Shown piece by piece: positions 52,992 to 61,985 of a stretch of DNA of 64,000 bases. The stretch's first letter is position 1; each line of letters starts with the position of its first letter. A program made the position numbers and the translations under genes. Location of the stretch: NCBI GenBank assembly GCA_023414355.1, contig JAEZOB010000009.1:558001-622000 (forward strand). The letters are read 5' to 3'. Under the pieces are notes generated by a model. It saw only the letters and a program-made list of their open reading frames with translations. It did not search any database and was not told where the DNA came from. This stretch comes from Bacillota bacterium (GTDB lineage Bacteria; Bacillota; Clostridia; Lachnospirales; Lachnospiraceae).

Positions 52992-53678
52992 ATGACGGAT
53001 ATAGCAGAGAAAGAAATAATTTTGAATCATAAATTCTATCCGATTGATCTCGATCATTGGGATAGGAGACAGTACTTTTATTATTTTACAAAGATGTTGC
53101 CTACCGGTTATTCAATCAGTGTAGAGGTAGACATCACGAACACTTACATTGCAATAAAAAATCAGAACAGAAGATTTTTTCCTGCGTATATCTACCTGGC
53201 ATCCAAGCTGATCGCTGAACAGCAGGAGTTTCGTATCGCTAATCTGGAGGGGCAACTGGGGTATTATGAGATCTTACATCCCTCCTATGCTTGCTTCCAT
53301 CAAGACGACAAGACGATGTCGAATATGTGGACAGAGTATCATTCGAAATTCGAGATGTTCTATTGTAATTACATGGAGGATCAAGAGAAGTATGCGGATA
53401 AACATGGTATATTGGCCAAGCCGGATATGCCGCCGCATAATAGTTATATGATAGGTATGTTGCCCTGGATCGAATTTACAAGCTATACGCCCATTCCCTA
53501 TGCCAATGCGGAGTATTATTTTCCGATCATACAGGCAGGCAGATTTTTTGAAAGAGAGGGGAAGAAATTTATGCCTCTTTCTATTACAGTACATCATGCG
53601 GTAGCTGATGGATATCATGTGGGTCTGTTTTTGGAAAAATTCAAAACAGGTATGGCTCATCCCGAGAAATGGATGTAG
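52992..53678 (+). CDS. CatA-like (chloramphenicol acetyltransferase family) O-acetyltransferase
   Basis: A 228-residue protein of the CAT family. The catalytic motif HHAVADGYH occurs near the C-terminus; PIDLDHWDRRQYFYYF at the N-terminus and PWIEFTSYTP are also family features. ATG 52929 is in frame, but ATG 52992 behind GAAGGA gives the usual CAT length. Sequences of this chromosomal type are common in Clostridia and may acetylate other alcohols; resistance cannot be assumed. A 13-bp minisatellite follows the stop codon. Confidence 0.8.
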   Translation: MTDIAEKEIILNHKFYPIDLDHWDRRQYFYYFTKMLPTGYSISVEVDITNTYIAIKNQNRRFFPAYIYLASKLIAEQQEFRIANLEGQLGYYEILHPSYACFHQDDKTMSNMWTEYHSKFEMFYCNYMEDQEKYADKHGILAKPDMPPHNSYMIGMLPWIEFTSYTPIPYANAEYYFPIIQAGRFFEREGKKFMPLSITVHHAVADGYHVGLFLEKFKTGMAHPEKWM

Positions 53679-53723
53679 AAGAAAGAAATTGAATAAAGCG
53701 AAGAAAAATCGAAATGCAAAAGA

Positions 53724-53827
53724 CAAGAACAAAAGACAAGAACAAAAGACAAGAACAGAATACAAGAACAAAATACAAGAACAGAAATCAAGAACAGAAT
53801 TCAAGAGCAGAATACAAGAACAGAATA
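53724..53827. repeat. 13-bp minisatellite, about eight units
   Basis: Units CAAGAACARAAKA repeat in exact 13-bp register from 53724. They lie between the CAT-like gene and a terminator, outside any supported ORF. The open frames on both strands across it are due to its periodic composition. Confidence 0.85.
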
Positions 53828-53840
53828 CAACAATAGGATA

Positions 53841-53872
53841 CAAAAAAGGAACGTTCACATGGAACGTTCCTT
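53841..53872 (-). terminator. Terminator of the CNNM/CorC-type gene
   Basis: AAGGAACGTTC / GAACGTTCCTT palindrome (53846-53856 with 53862-53872) followed, on the minus strand, by a run of Ts, directly after the stop codon at 53879. Confidence 0.85.
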
Positions 53873-53878
53873 ACTAAT

Positions 53879-55162
53879 TTATTCGTCTTTATCGGCAGGG
53901 GCAGCTGTTGTATCTTTGATCAGCATGTGTACCTTGTCCACACGGTTCTTATCTACCGAAGCAACGGTAAACAAGATGTTGCCCTCCTCCACGGACTCGC
54001 CCTCTTCAGGAAGATGATCGAGCAGGTAAATAACATGACCTGCGATGGAGTCATAGTCATCGGATTCTAAGTCAAGATGGAAAGCCTCATTGATTTCGTC
54101 AAGCTTGGTATAACCATCGATCAGATATTCATTCTCTGACAACATCTTGATGCTGTCCTCTTCATCATCATCGTACTCATCTCTAATTTCTCCGACGATT
54201 TCCTCCAGTAAGTCTTCAATCGTAATCAGGCCGACGGTTGCTCCATATTCATCCAATACAATTGCCAGTGAGATTGAGCTTCTGCGCATCTCAATCAGCA
54301 GCTCGGAGGTTTTCTTATACTCGTAGGTAAAATAGGGATCTCTCATGATGTTGACAATATTGAAATCCTTCTCATTTCCCTTGTAGAAGAAGACATCCTT
54401 CAGATTGACGATACCGATGACATTATCTCTGGTTTCGGAGTAAACTGGCATACGGGTATATTTTTCTTCTGAAAATGCCTGTACCAATTCATCATAGGTA
54501 AAATCGACATTGGCGAATGCCATATCGGTACGGGGTACCATGACATCCTTGGCGAGGGAATCACCGAAATCAACTACATTGGTTATCATCCTACGTTCTT
54601 CGCTCTCAATAACACCTTCCTCATGGCTGTAATCCAACAGATTCCTCAGCTCAGATTCAGTAATAGCAGCGGTTTTCGCTTCGGCGTCGATATGGAACAA
54701 CATCATGATGGCGTTACATATCTTATTAAGAATAAATGAAAATGGTGTCAGCAGCTTGGTGATTAAGTAAATCGGACCTCCGATCGCAAGGGCTACCTTC
54801 TCAGGATAGATCGTAGCTATCGTCTTAGGTAATATCGATCCGAAAATCAGATACAGAAGAATAAGTACACCGATGGATAAACCCACCCAGGTATTGCCCC
54901 AATATTCGATTGCCATGGTCGTCGCAAGAGAGGAAGCGGAAAGCTTCATTACATTCTTACAGATCAGGATGGCACTTAACATCTTTCGGGGTTCTTCTAT
55001 TAATTTACTTACAGTTTTTGCACCTCTTACATCATCGTCCTCCAGTGTGCGGATCCTTAGCTTGTTCACACCGTTGAGTGCTGCTTCCGAGCAGGTAAAA
55101 AAAGCGGATAGGATAAACAGGATAATCAATATAATCGGTTGCGTGGCGTCTTCGAGGCCCAC
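53879..55162 (-). CDS. CNNM/CorC-type 'hemolysin family' membrane protein
   Basis: A 427-residue protein with the usual three parts: an N-terminal DUF21/CNNM membrane domain with three to four helices (residues about 10-150, including FILSAFFTCSEAALNGVNKL), two CBS domains (about 200-325, VPRTDMAF ... LKDVFFYKG ... VLDEYGATVGLITIEDLLEE) and a C-terminal CorC_HlyC domain (about 345-415). Family members are implicated in magnesium or cobalt efflux and homeostasis; the hemolysin name is historical. Monocistronic with its own terminator. GGAGATGATATT precedes ATG. Confidence 0.88.
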   Translation of the reverse strand: MGLEDATQPIILIILFILSAFFTCSEAALNGVNKLRIRTLEDDDVRGAKTVSKLIEEPRKMLSAILICKNVMKLSASSLATTMAIEYWGNTWVGLSIGVLILLYLIFGSILPKTIATIYPEKVALAIGGPIYLITKLLTPFSFILNKICNAIMMLFHIDAEAKTAAITESELRNLLDYSHEEGVIESEERRMITNVVDFGDSLAKDVMVPRTDMAFANVDFTYDELVQAFSEEKYTRMPVYSETRDNVIGIVNLKDVFFYKGNEKDFNIVNIMRDPYFTYEYKKTSELLIEMRRSSISLAIVLDEYGATVGLITIEDLLEEIVGEIRDEYDDDEEDSIKMLSENEYLIDGYTKLDEINEAFHLDLESDDYDSIAGHVIYLLDHLPEEGESVEEGNILFTVASVDKNRVDKVHMLIKDTTAAPADKDE

Positions 55163-55668
55163 AATATCATCTCCTAAATATAAACGGTAATTTGTTACTT
55201 ATACAATTTCACATATTACAGTAAGACAGCTGTAATGTCAAGTTTTCTGGGTTTATTTTCATATTTATTTAAGAAGATGAAAGTATCAAATTCTCCTGAC
55301 GATTTTATCAGCACTACTAATACTATAAAACTGCAAGAGAATTCGACAGCCTCTGGTGGCTTCATACTCTCTACGCTCGGCGTGTATATAATATAATAGA
55401 AAAGCTCGCATGGATATCGGCTTACTAAATCAGAAAAAGAAGTGCGAAGCACCTTTTGACATTTTAATCTTATACATTCCTTGCAGCTTATATATTGTCA
55501 TTTTGGAATAGTTAAAAAATGGGGTAGCTAAAAAATGCTATTCAGTTATAGTTGATTCCTATTGTGAAAATTACGAAAAAGGTTTATCATTTAGGACAGA
55601 GTGGTTTTGAGTTTCATTCTTAAATTCATTCTTTCTATCTGATGTTTTTGTTCCAAGGAGGATATCTG
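55163..55668. other. Intergenic region between divergent genes
   Basis: About 500 bases with no gene I can support. It contains short hairpins around TCTCTACGCTCGGCGTG (near 55369) and GAAGTGCGAAGCACCTTTT (near 55438), and AT-rich stretches that probably hold the promoters of the two divergent genes. Confidence 0.5.
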
Positions 55669-56298
55669 GTGAGAAAAAAATCACATATTTCACTTGCGAA
55701 GTACCTGATGAACAACTTGAACGTACAGGACTTAAGTGAACACAGGAAAGCTTTTTATATCGGAAGCATACTTCCGGATTTGAAACCATCGTTTTTTACA
55801 AAGAGACATACGATTGATGAGACCTTTGAGATTCTGATAGAAGAAATCAGAAAAATCACCGTCGATTATGATATCAACCGCGGAATCAGCAGTTATTATG
55901 CTAGACATCTTGGGGTAGTGACCCATTACCTTTCAGATTATTGTACCTTCCCCCACAATGCAATCTTTGACGGAAGCTTCACCGAGCATTGTTATTATGA
56001 GAAGGAATTGAAGAATTCACTTAAAGATTATGTTGAGAGTGATGCTTCAAGAAGAGAGCGTGCACAGAACAAGAAATTTCATACCATCGAGGAGATCAGT
56101 CATTTCATTATGAAAACCCACAAGGAATACTTAAAGGCGATTAAAAATGTAAAAGGCGATATCCATTATATCATTGAATTGTGCTATAAAGTTGTAGACG
56201 CTATCCTGATGTTTTTTGAAATAGCTCTCGAGAAGATTGAAAATGAGTTGTTACAAAGGCATAAATATCAAACAGAAGCAGTTCCAACTGCACTGTAA
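55669..56298 (+). CDS. Zinc-dependent phospholipase C-family protein
   Basis: A 209-residue protein. GTG at 55669 lies 6 bases after AAGGAGGA and is preferred to the in-frame ATG at 55642, which would contain the ribosome site. His/Asp clusters HISLAKYLM, YIGSILPDLKP, HLGVVTHYLSDYCTFPHN and FTEHCYYEKEL give the metal ligands of the Zn_dep_PLPC fold. There is no signal peptide, so unlike the secreted toxin-type phospholipases it is probably an intracellular hydrolase. Substrate is unknown. Confidence 0.8.
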   Translation: MRKKSHISLAKYLMNNLNVQDLSEHRKAFYIGSILPDLKPSFFTKRHTIDETFEILIEEIRKITVDYDINRGISSYYARHLGVVTHYLSDYCTFPHNAIFDGSFTEHCYYEKELKNSLKDYVESDASRRERAQNKKFHTIEEISHFIMKTHKEYLKAIKNVKGDIHYIIELCYKVVDAILMFFEIALEKIENELLQRHKYQTEAVPTAL

Positions 56299-56319
56299 AG
56301 ATATTAAAAATGAATATTT

Positions 56320-56357
56320 AGGATGCTTTCTTCGGTGACCGGGGAAGGCATCCTTTT
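56320..56357 (+). terminator. Intrinsic terminator
   Basis: AGGATGC-TTTCTTC pairs with GGGGAAG-GCATCCT around a short loop and is followed by TTTTATA, 20 bases after the phospholipase-like gene. Confidence 0.8.
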
Positions 56358-56483
56358 ATAATGCATTTAGGGGCATTAGCGAATAATGCGATAGCACCTA
56401 TGAGATTATAGGAAAGGGTAATATCAGTCAAGGCAATCTTGCTGACACATATTGCTATTTGGAAGATTATGTACTATGATACG

Positions 56484-56580
56484 GTAGAAAGAGGAATAAG
56501 ATAAAGAAATAAGATAGAACAATAGAAGAGTGATAAGATAAAATAAGAGACAGAGTAAGAGGATAGAGGAATAAGTTCGG
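56484..56580. repeat. Purine-rich degenerate repeat region
   Basis: Recurring words such as AATAAGATA, ATAAGATAAA and GAGGATAGAGGAATAAG fill this stretch just upstream of the CoiA-like gene. It has no exact period, unlike the other arrays. Together with the terminator it accounts for the 304-base gap 56299-56602. Confidence 0.45.
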
Positions 56581-56602
56581 TTAGAATAGCGGAGATGGGC
56601 AG

Positions 56603-57664
56603 ATGGAGAATTGCAATTATCAGGGGAAAATATTGTGTACATATGAGTTGAAGGATGCTTCCGGTTATTATTATGAGGATAAGGTGATTGAATGGAAGGA
56701 AGCAGCGGCAAAGCGTCAGCTGACCTGCGTGGAATGTAACGCTCCGGTTTATCTGGCGGCGGGTCCGGTGAAGGAACCCTATTTTGCCCATTATGATATC
56801 GAAGACTGTGATTATAGCAGTGGTACTGAGTCGGAGGAGTTGAAGAAGGGTAAGAGGCTTCTATATCATTTACTGGGGAGAAGCTTTCCAGGCAGTGATA
56901 TTCTGGCACGGTATCGTCTGGAGAATGGAATGTATGCCACCTTGCTCTGTACGGATCAAGAGCATAGAATCGCTGTGGATTACCGATTACAGAATACAAG
57001 CCTTGAGAAATACCGGGAAAGAGCTACCTATTATCAGTCAAAGGGTATCCCGGTCATCTATATTCTGGGAAAGCGCCTGGATAAGCAGACGAAGCAGCCG
57101 GACTGGTATCAGACCTTGATCCAGAAGTCCATGGGATACCTGGCTTTTCTGGATGTGGATAAGGAGGCTCTGATATTGAAGAAGAGTATCAGTTACCGTC
57201 TTGGCAAGGAACGCAAATTCCAATCTACTTTGAAGACTTACCCGGTCAGAGTGATAGAAATTGATTGGAACGGCATGCCAAAAGGAAGCTTTGCCAAGGA
57301 ATGCGATAAGCTTTCACAGTCGATAGAGAGGGAAAAGGAAGGCTACCAGAAAGCACAAAACCAACTGAGGAGCTTTCAGCTGGAGAGACTACGTCTTGAG
57401 GAGTCAGAGCAGGAGCGGATGGAAGCTTATCGAAGTAGGATGGAGCAGAAGGAGAAGGATGTTTATAATAGCGAGCCCGAACCAAAGAAGGCTGAAGATA
57501 GAAACAATGATCAGTATGATATTCCATCGGATGAGGAATTGGTTGCGATGGGTTTAAATCCGAGCCTATATAAGAAATGCCTAACAATGATCAAGGAGGG
57601 TAATTCTGAACTTGTATCGGCAAAATATCTTGAGGCAATTTACCGGAGGAATAGTCATCCGTAA
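56603..57664 (+). CDS. CoiA-like competence-family protein
   Basis: A 353-residue protein. The N-terminal part has the CoiA-type zinc-finger region (QLTCVECNAPVYLAAG) followed by PYFAHYDIEDC, and a nuclease-like centre (EHRIAVDYRLQ ... YYQSKGIPVIYILG) that fits the PD-(D/E)XK-like CoiA core. The C-terminal ~130 residues are charged and coiled-coil-like. CoiA helps process incoming DNA during transformation in Streptococcus; in Clostridia its role is unknown. GCGGAGATGG precedes ATG. Monocistronic. Confidence 0.7.
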   Translation: MENCNYQGKILCTYELKDASGYYYEDKVIEWKEAAAKRQLTCVECNAPVYLAAGPVKEPYFAHYDIEDCDYSSGTESEELKKGKRLLYHLLGRSFPGSDILARYRLENGMYATLLCTDQEHRIAVDYRLQNTSLEKYRERATYYQSKGIPVIYILGKRLDKQTKQPDWYQTLIQKSMGYLAFLDVDKEALILKKSISYRLGKERKFQSTLKTYPVRVIEIDWNGMPKGSFAKECDKLSQSIEREKEGYQKAQNQLRSFQLERLRLEESEQERMEAYRSRMEQKEKDVYNSEPEPKKAEDRNNDQYDIPSDEELVAMGLNPSLYKKCLTMIKEGNSELVSAKYLEAIYRRNSHP

Positions 57665-57885
57665 AAGGTTGATCCTGAAAGCTAAAATTCTTAAAGCTAC
57701 AATTCTTAAAGCATCAATAATATAGCTGATAGAAGGTAGTGAATTATTACTGAAGCGATTATGAATTTGGATATTGAAAAATGCTGATCTTGTTATTAGT
57801 GTACTATTGCATAATAACATTTTATAAGAAAAGTTTATACTGCTTAACATATACAATACATTATATTAACGAAAGAAGGTTCACC

Positions 57886-58356
57886 ATGGCTATTGATAAG
57901 GTAAGAGAGTATTTAAGTAAATGGGGAAGGGATCAGGACATCCTGGAGTTTAAAACCTCCAGTGCAACAGTAGAGCTGGCAGCTAATGCTTTGGGTGTTG
58001 AGCCCGCAAGAATTGCAAAGACTCTGTCCTTCAAGACAGAGGAAGGCGCACTGTTATTAGTCGCAGCGGGAGATGCCCGGATTGATAACGGCAAATTCAA
58101 AGCGGAATTTAATAGAAAGGCGAAAATGCTGACGCCTGAGGAGGTAATGGAGTACACAGGACATGCAGTCGGAGGGGTCTGCCCCTTTGGTCTGGAGCAG
58201 AAGCTTCCGGTCTACGCTGATGTATCCATGAAGAGATTTGAGACAGTCTATCCTGCCTGCGGCAGTAGTAATTCAGCAATTAAGCTAACCTGTGAGGAAC
58301 TGCAGGAATATGCTGATTGCACAGCCTGGGTAGATGTCTGTAAGGATTGGGAATAG
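57886..58356 (+). CDS. YbaK/EbsC-family aminoacyl-tRNA deacylase
   Basis: A 156-residue YbaK-fold protein. ATG 57886 behind GAAAGAAGG is the natural start; the upstream in-frame codons are not homologous-looking. VGGVCPFGL and VYADVSMKRFETVYPACGSSNSAIKL are the family marks, and the Lys in KAEFNRKAKML is the one implicated in substrate binding. Such enzymes hydrolyse mischarged tRNAs (Cys-tRNAPro and similar). The 221-base gap before it contains a partial repeat (AAAGCTAMAATTCTT, 57678-57708) and no other element. Confidence 0.85.
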   Translation: MAIDKVREYLSKWGRDQDILEFKTSSATVELAANALGVEPARIAKTLSFKTEEGALLLVAAGDARIDNGKFKAEFNRKAKMLTPEEVMEYTGHAVGGVCPFGLEQKLPVYADVSMKRFETVYPACGSSNSAIKLTCEELQEYADCTAWVDVCKDWE

Positions 58357-58363
58357 CAGTGAT

Positions 58364-58519
58364 TTATAGTTCCTCGCTATAATCTTTTTTATATTTTTGC
58401 TGCTTTTTCTTATTCTCAAAAACAGCGGAACGATATTTAATACCGCAGGAAACTCTTAGCTTGCGATCTGCTTGAGATTCCTTTGTAATATTCAATACTT
58501 TTAGTTTTTTGTTTTTCAT
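58364..58519 (-). CDS. Small basic protein, 51 aa
   Basis: ATG at 58519 lies just after AAAGGAGAACA, a good ribosome site, whereas the longer open frame upstream has none. The protein is Lys-rich (MKNKKLKVLNITKES ... ENKKKQQKYKKDYSEEL) with no hydrophobic segment or Cys cluster; no family is recognised. It lies downstream of a terminator that ends a separate small transcript, so its expression would depend on read-through or a promoter not seen. Confidence 0.5.
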   Translation of the reverse strand: MKNKKLKVLNITKESQADRKLRVSCGIKYRSAVFENKKKQQKYKKDYSEEL

Positions 58520-58577
58520 TGTTCTCCTTTTATCGACTTTCAAGAGGTTATGTTTTATCTTTGTAAATAAACAAAAA

Positions 58578-58605
58578 GCCCGGGTATAAGACCCGGGCAT
58601 CATTA
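58578..58605 (-). terminator. Minus-strand terminator
   Basis: Perfect GC-rich stem GCCCGGGT / ACCCGGGC (58578-58585 with 58591-58598) followed on the minus strand by TTTTTGTTT. It ends the small unit containing the 27-residue ORF. Confidence 0.9.
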
Positions 58606-58646
58606 CGATGAAACAAATGAAGTAAAGCAATCATTTCATTTTATTA

Positions 58647-58730
58647 TCATACTAGGCGCTTGATAACGCCATACAGTAATTGATTGCACAGGTACCGCTT
58701 ATCATTGTTTGGACTGGTAATACGAAGCAT
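58647..58730 (-). CDS. Small ORF, 27 aa, own promoter and terminator
   Basis: ATG at 58730 is preceded by GGAAGGAAGGTGACGTC, a strong ribosome site. The peptide MLRITSPNNDKRYLCN-QLLYGVIKRLV has a basic, amphipathic C-terminal half and one Cys. A promoter lies about 75 bases upstream and a strong terminator 42 bases after the stop. No family is recognised; it could be a small functional peptide or a leader. Confidence 0.5.
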   Translation of the reverse strand: MLRITSPNNDKRYLCNQLLYGVIKRLV

Positions 58731-58804
58731 GACGTCACCTTCCTTCCTATCATTTATTATTAATGGTTCAAATATCATCCTATTACTAAATTTTAACCAA
58801 CAAT

Positions 58805-58833
58805 AAATTAGCATGAATCAATGTTTATGTCAA
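58805..58833 (-). promoter_or_regulatory. Promoter of the 27-aa ORF unit
   Basis: On the minus strand TTGACA (58833-58828), 17-base spacer, TAATTT (58810-58805). The gap 58734-58987 is otherwise AT-rich with no gene. Confidence 0.55.
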
Positions 58834-58987
58834 GATATAGCAAATAATCAAGAGATGCTAATTTATAGGATAATATAATTTCAAAAGTCAGTTAATCTGT
58901 TGTGTCAATAAAATCATATCTGCAAGTACTCTGCAAACATTAAAATTCCATTATTAGTAAATGGTTATTATCAATAAATCTCTTTTA

Positions 58988-60100
58988 TTAATAAATCTCT
59001 TTCTCAGCCAGCTTATAATCAGCGATGGCAAGCTTTCTGATAATATCGATCTGATATGGACATTTTGACATACAGACACCGCAACCTGTGCAACGGTCTG
59101 CTTTTACCTCGAGGGTGGAATAGCGCTTCATAGCCATATCCTTATTGCCAAACCAGAAGCGTAACCGTTCTTTGAGCGCATAGTCAGAGGCATTGGTTAT
59201 GATACCGTCCGCCATCTGGCGATCGTAATAACCCTCATAACGGAATATCTCAGTGATCGGGACTCCCTCCGGACAAGGAAAACAGCGGTCACATTGTCGA
59301 CATACATAGGTACCGAGCTCCGGTGCTGTGTCGTATAGTTCATCCATCTCCCTGGTTGCCATAGGAGTAAAATGTTCGGCATAGCTTAAATCTGCTTCCA
59401 GCATCTCACGATTATTAATTCCCGCAACAACGATGGATACCGGTTGGCTGAAAGCATAGCGGAAGGCTGTCTCGGCAGAGCGCCATAGGAGGCCATCACC
59501 GACCGGCTTCATAAGAATCACGGCAGTATTCTGCTTATGTGCCAGGGGTAGCAGTTCAGACTGGATTTCCGGGAAATTAAAATGATCATAATAATTTATG
59601 GTAGTCATGACGGCATCAAAAGGGAACTCCTTAAGGGCTCTGATCAGAACATCCGCCTGACCATGCATGGAGATACCGATATGTTTTATTTTACCTTCCT
59701 TTTTCGCTTGTAAAGCACCTTCGATTGCTCCGCCGGGAGATAAAATCTGATCCAATTCTTCCATTGTACCGACAGCATGCATAATCAATAAATCCACATA
59801 ATCGGTTTTTAAATTCTGCAAGCTCTGATCAAGTGACTTCAGACATTGGTCCTTTGTCCTCTCACCTGTTTTAGTCGCAAGGATATATTCACTTCTTCTG
59901 TTCGAAACACATTGCCCGATTTTTCGCTCGGACTCACCGTTCCCATAGCTCGCAGCCGTCTCGATATAGTTACCGCCTGCATCCAGATAACGGTTTAACA
60001 AGTAGCTGGCTTCAGCAACCGGTATTTCTAACAAATGAAAACCGCCAAAGCCTAAAATGGTAGTATCTAAACCGGTATTACCAAATGCTCTTTTTTCCAT
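58988..60100 (-). CDS. Aldo/keto reductase with C-terminal 4Fe-4S domain
   Basis: A 370-residue protein. Residues 1-~270 are an aldo/keto reductase barrel (GNTGLDTTILGFGGFHLL; the NADPH-binding end is in VSIVVAGINN), and the C-terminus adds two ferredoxin-like Cys groups: CRQCDRCFPCPEGV and CTGCGVCMSKCPYQ, the latter a typical CxxCxxCxxxCP cluster site. This fusion is frequent in anaerobes, with unknown substrate, and suggests electron exchange through iron-sulfur centres. ATG at 60100 lies just after AAAGGAGGACCC; the longer frame to 60124 contains that site and is rejected. Monocistronic. Confidence 0.88.
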   Translation of the reverse strand: MEKRAFGNTGLDTTILGFGGFHLLEIPVAEASYLLNRYLDAGGNYIETAASYGNGESERKIGQCVSNRRSEYILATKTGERTKDQCLKSLDQSLQNLKTDYVDLLIMHAVGTMEELDQILSPGGAIEGALQAKKEGKIKHIGISMHGQADVLIRALKEFPFDAVMTTINYYDHFNFPEIQSELLPLAHKQNTAVILMKPVGDGLLWRSAETAFRYAFSQPVSIVVAGINNREMLEADLSYAEHFTPMATREMDELYDTAPELGTYVCRQCDRCFPCPEGVPITEIFRYEGYYDRQMADGIITNASDYALKERLRFWFGNKDMAMKRYSTLEVKADRCTGCGVCMSKCPYQIDIIRKLAIADYKLAEKEIY

Positions 60101-60320
60101 GGGTCCTCCTTTGGGGTTACTCAAACATTATTTAATCAGATGGTTTTCAATTATAAGGATAACATAATCGATAATCTAGTTCAAGAATGAAACTAGGGCT
60201 ACTGACAAAAGGATTGTTTATGGACATATTTGATGATGCAAATACTCTTTTAGCAGCGTTCGAAAATTTCGTAATGAAATATAAAATTTTTCTAAATTGC
60301 ATCTAGAAAGCCAAAGTTTG

Positions 60321-60329
60321 TGATATAAT
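60321..60329 (+). promoter_or_regulatory. Extended -10 promoter of the second chemotaxis receptor
   Basis: TGATATAAT (60321-60329) is an extended -10 with consensus TATAAT; no good -35 is seen. The ~110-base leader contains a small hairpin CTCGGACA / TGTCTGAG (60389-60416). Nothing else is evident in 60101-60441. Confidence 0.5.
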
Positions 60330-60441
60330 TTTCTGTAATTAGAAAAATAGTATCAAAAGATATTAATACTCTGATTGACAAAGGAAATCTCGGACAATGA
60401 ATAAGTAGATGTCTGAGAAAACTAACTAAGGAGGACACAAA

Positions 60442-61896
60442 ATGCTAGAAAATTCACTAGTGAAACATGTAAGGAAGGTTAATAAGATCTTAAACTGGAT
60501 ATTCTTCGCGCTAGGATTTGTTATGTTAATAGCGGGCATCGCTACACATACGATAGCTTCAAGCGGTATTTCTCTATTGGTAACGATTGCCTCAGCCTTT
60601 CTGGCATTGTTTTTGAGACATAAGAATAAGGATGCTGCTGCCAGTTATGTTTTGGTTGCTTCAGCTATCATACAAGTACTTCCTTTATTACCGATGATGG
60701 GTAGTAATGCTTTTATCTTAGCAATGCTTCCAATCTGTGTTACTGCTTTGTATTTTAATAAATGGATTTTTATTATAGTCGGAGGTATTATTAATGTAGC
60801 AGTGATTATAGTACAAATAGTAACGCTGGATTTAGGTATGGAGACTTACTTGTTTTCTGATGTTTTCCAAGTGCTTATCACAGTGGTGCTACTCGTATTA
60901 GTAAGCGCCGGTGGAAAACTGATACAGGATTCGAGTGAAAATGGAGCACAATCAAAGAAATTATTAGAAGAGCTGCAAAACACTATGGATGTAATCAGGA
61001 CAAACACATCAGGTTTAAACAATGAAATCTTCAAAGGTAACGAGCATCTTGGAGTAGTTCGAGAAATTAGTAGTTCAATAACAGCAGCTACACAGGAAAT
61101 TACTTCGGGTATTGTTGGTCAGAATAAAAATGTTACGCAGATTAATCAAATGATGAAGGAAGCAGATCAGAAAATATCCGAGTTAACTGAGTTCTCAAGA
61201 CAATTGGAAAATGTTTCTGCGAACGCAAGTAATGTAGTAACACAAGGATCAGAGAAGATAAATACGATGGATAAACAGATGGATATCATCAATCAGGCTG
61301 TTACAAAGTCTTTGGAGACGGTTCAGGAATTGAATGAAAATATGGATGAGATAAACAATTTCCTATCCGGAATCACACAAATTGCAGAACAAACAAATCT
61401 GCTTGCTCTAAATGCGGCTATTGAAGCAGCCAGAGCCGGAGAATCAGGTAAAGGCTTTGCTGTTGTTGCTGAAGAAGTAAAAAAATTGGCTGATCAAAGT
61501 GCATCTACTGTAAAACAGATTTACAATATAATAAATCAAATAAAAGATAGAACCCAAAATGTTCTTGTCGAAGTTAGCAGAGGCCAAATAGCGACACAGG
61601 ATGGCGAGAAGGTCGTGAATAATGTGAATCAGAGCTTTGCAATGATTCAAGAATCTTTTAAGGATATTGATAGATACATTGCTGATGAAACTAGTAGAAT
61701 TGGAAATATTGCTGATTTATTTTCTCATATTGACGGAGAGGTAGAAAGCATTGCAAGCATTTCCGAGGGACAGGCTGCTGCAACAGAGGAGTTATTGGCA
61801 ACCCTGGAAGAACATAATGCAAACATTGAAGACTTGTATCATTTAGTGCAGAATATTAAAGATTCAAGTGATAATTTGCAGGGTATTATTAAGTAA
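60442..61896 (+). CDS. Methyl-accepting chemotaxis protein, 6-TM sensor (second copy)
   Basis: A 484-residue receptor with about six N-terminal helices (residues 15-165) and no large exterior domain, then a signalling coiled coil. The hairpin tip AEQTNLLALNAAIEAARAGES and GKGFAVVAEEVKKLADQSA is canonical. No HAMP domain is apparent. It is a paralogue of the receptor at 26820 in architecture and spacing, but the tip here is standard while the other is altered. TAAGGAGGACACAAA precedes ATG. Monocistronic. Confidence 0.9.
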   Translation: MLENSLVKHVRKVNKILNWIFFALGFVMLIAGIATHTIASSGISLLVTIASAFLALFLRHKNKDAAASYVLVASAIIQVLPLLPMMGSNAFILAMLPICVTALYFNKWIFIIVGGIINVAVIIVQIVTLDLGMETYLFSDVFQVLITVVLLVLVSAGGKLIQDSSENGAQSKKLLEELQNTMDVIRTNTSGLNNEIFKGNEHLGVVREISSSITAATQEITSGIVGQNKNVTQINQMMKEADQKISELTEFSRQLENVSANASNVVTQGSEKINTMDKQMDIINQAVTKSLETVQELNENMDEINNFLSGITQIAEQTNLLALNAAIEAARAGESGKGFAVVAEEVKKLADQSASTVKQIYNIINQIKDRTQNVLVEVSRGQIATQDGEKVVNNVNQSFAMIQESFKDIDRYIADETSRIGNIADLFSHIDGEVESIASISEGQAAATEELLATLEEHNANIEDLYHLVQNIKDSSDNLQGIIK

Positions 61897-61985
61897 TGAA
61901 TTGAAAAAAGAATTACTACATAAAAACAGCTCAAAGTGGACGTCAACTCTCCCGGCTCCACTTCTAACAAATAATTATTTTAATT

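Noticed and set aside
52992..53678. CAT-like gene considered as an acquired resistance gene on a mobile element
   Set aside because: No transposase, integrase or plasmid genes are near, and codon use does not stand out by eye; chromosomal CatA-like enzymes are common in Clostridia.
53274..53858. 194-codon minus-strand open frame overlapping the CAT-like gene
   Set aside because: Its apparent N-terminal half comes from translating the 13-bp minisatellite and the rest is antisense to the CAT-like gene.
55216..55452. 78-codon minus-strand open frame in the gap between divergent genes
   Set aside because: No ribosome binding site, low-complexity sequence and no recognisable family.
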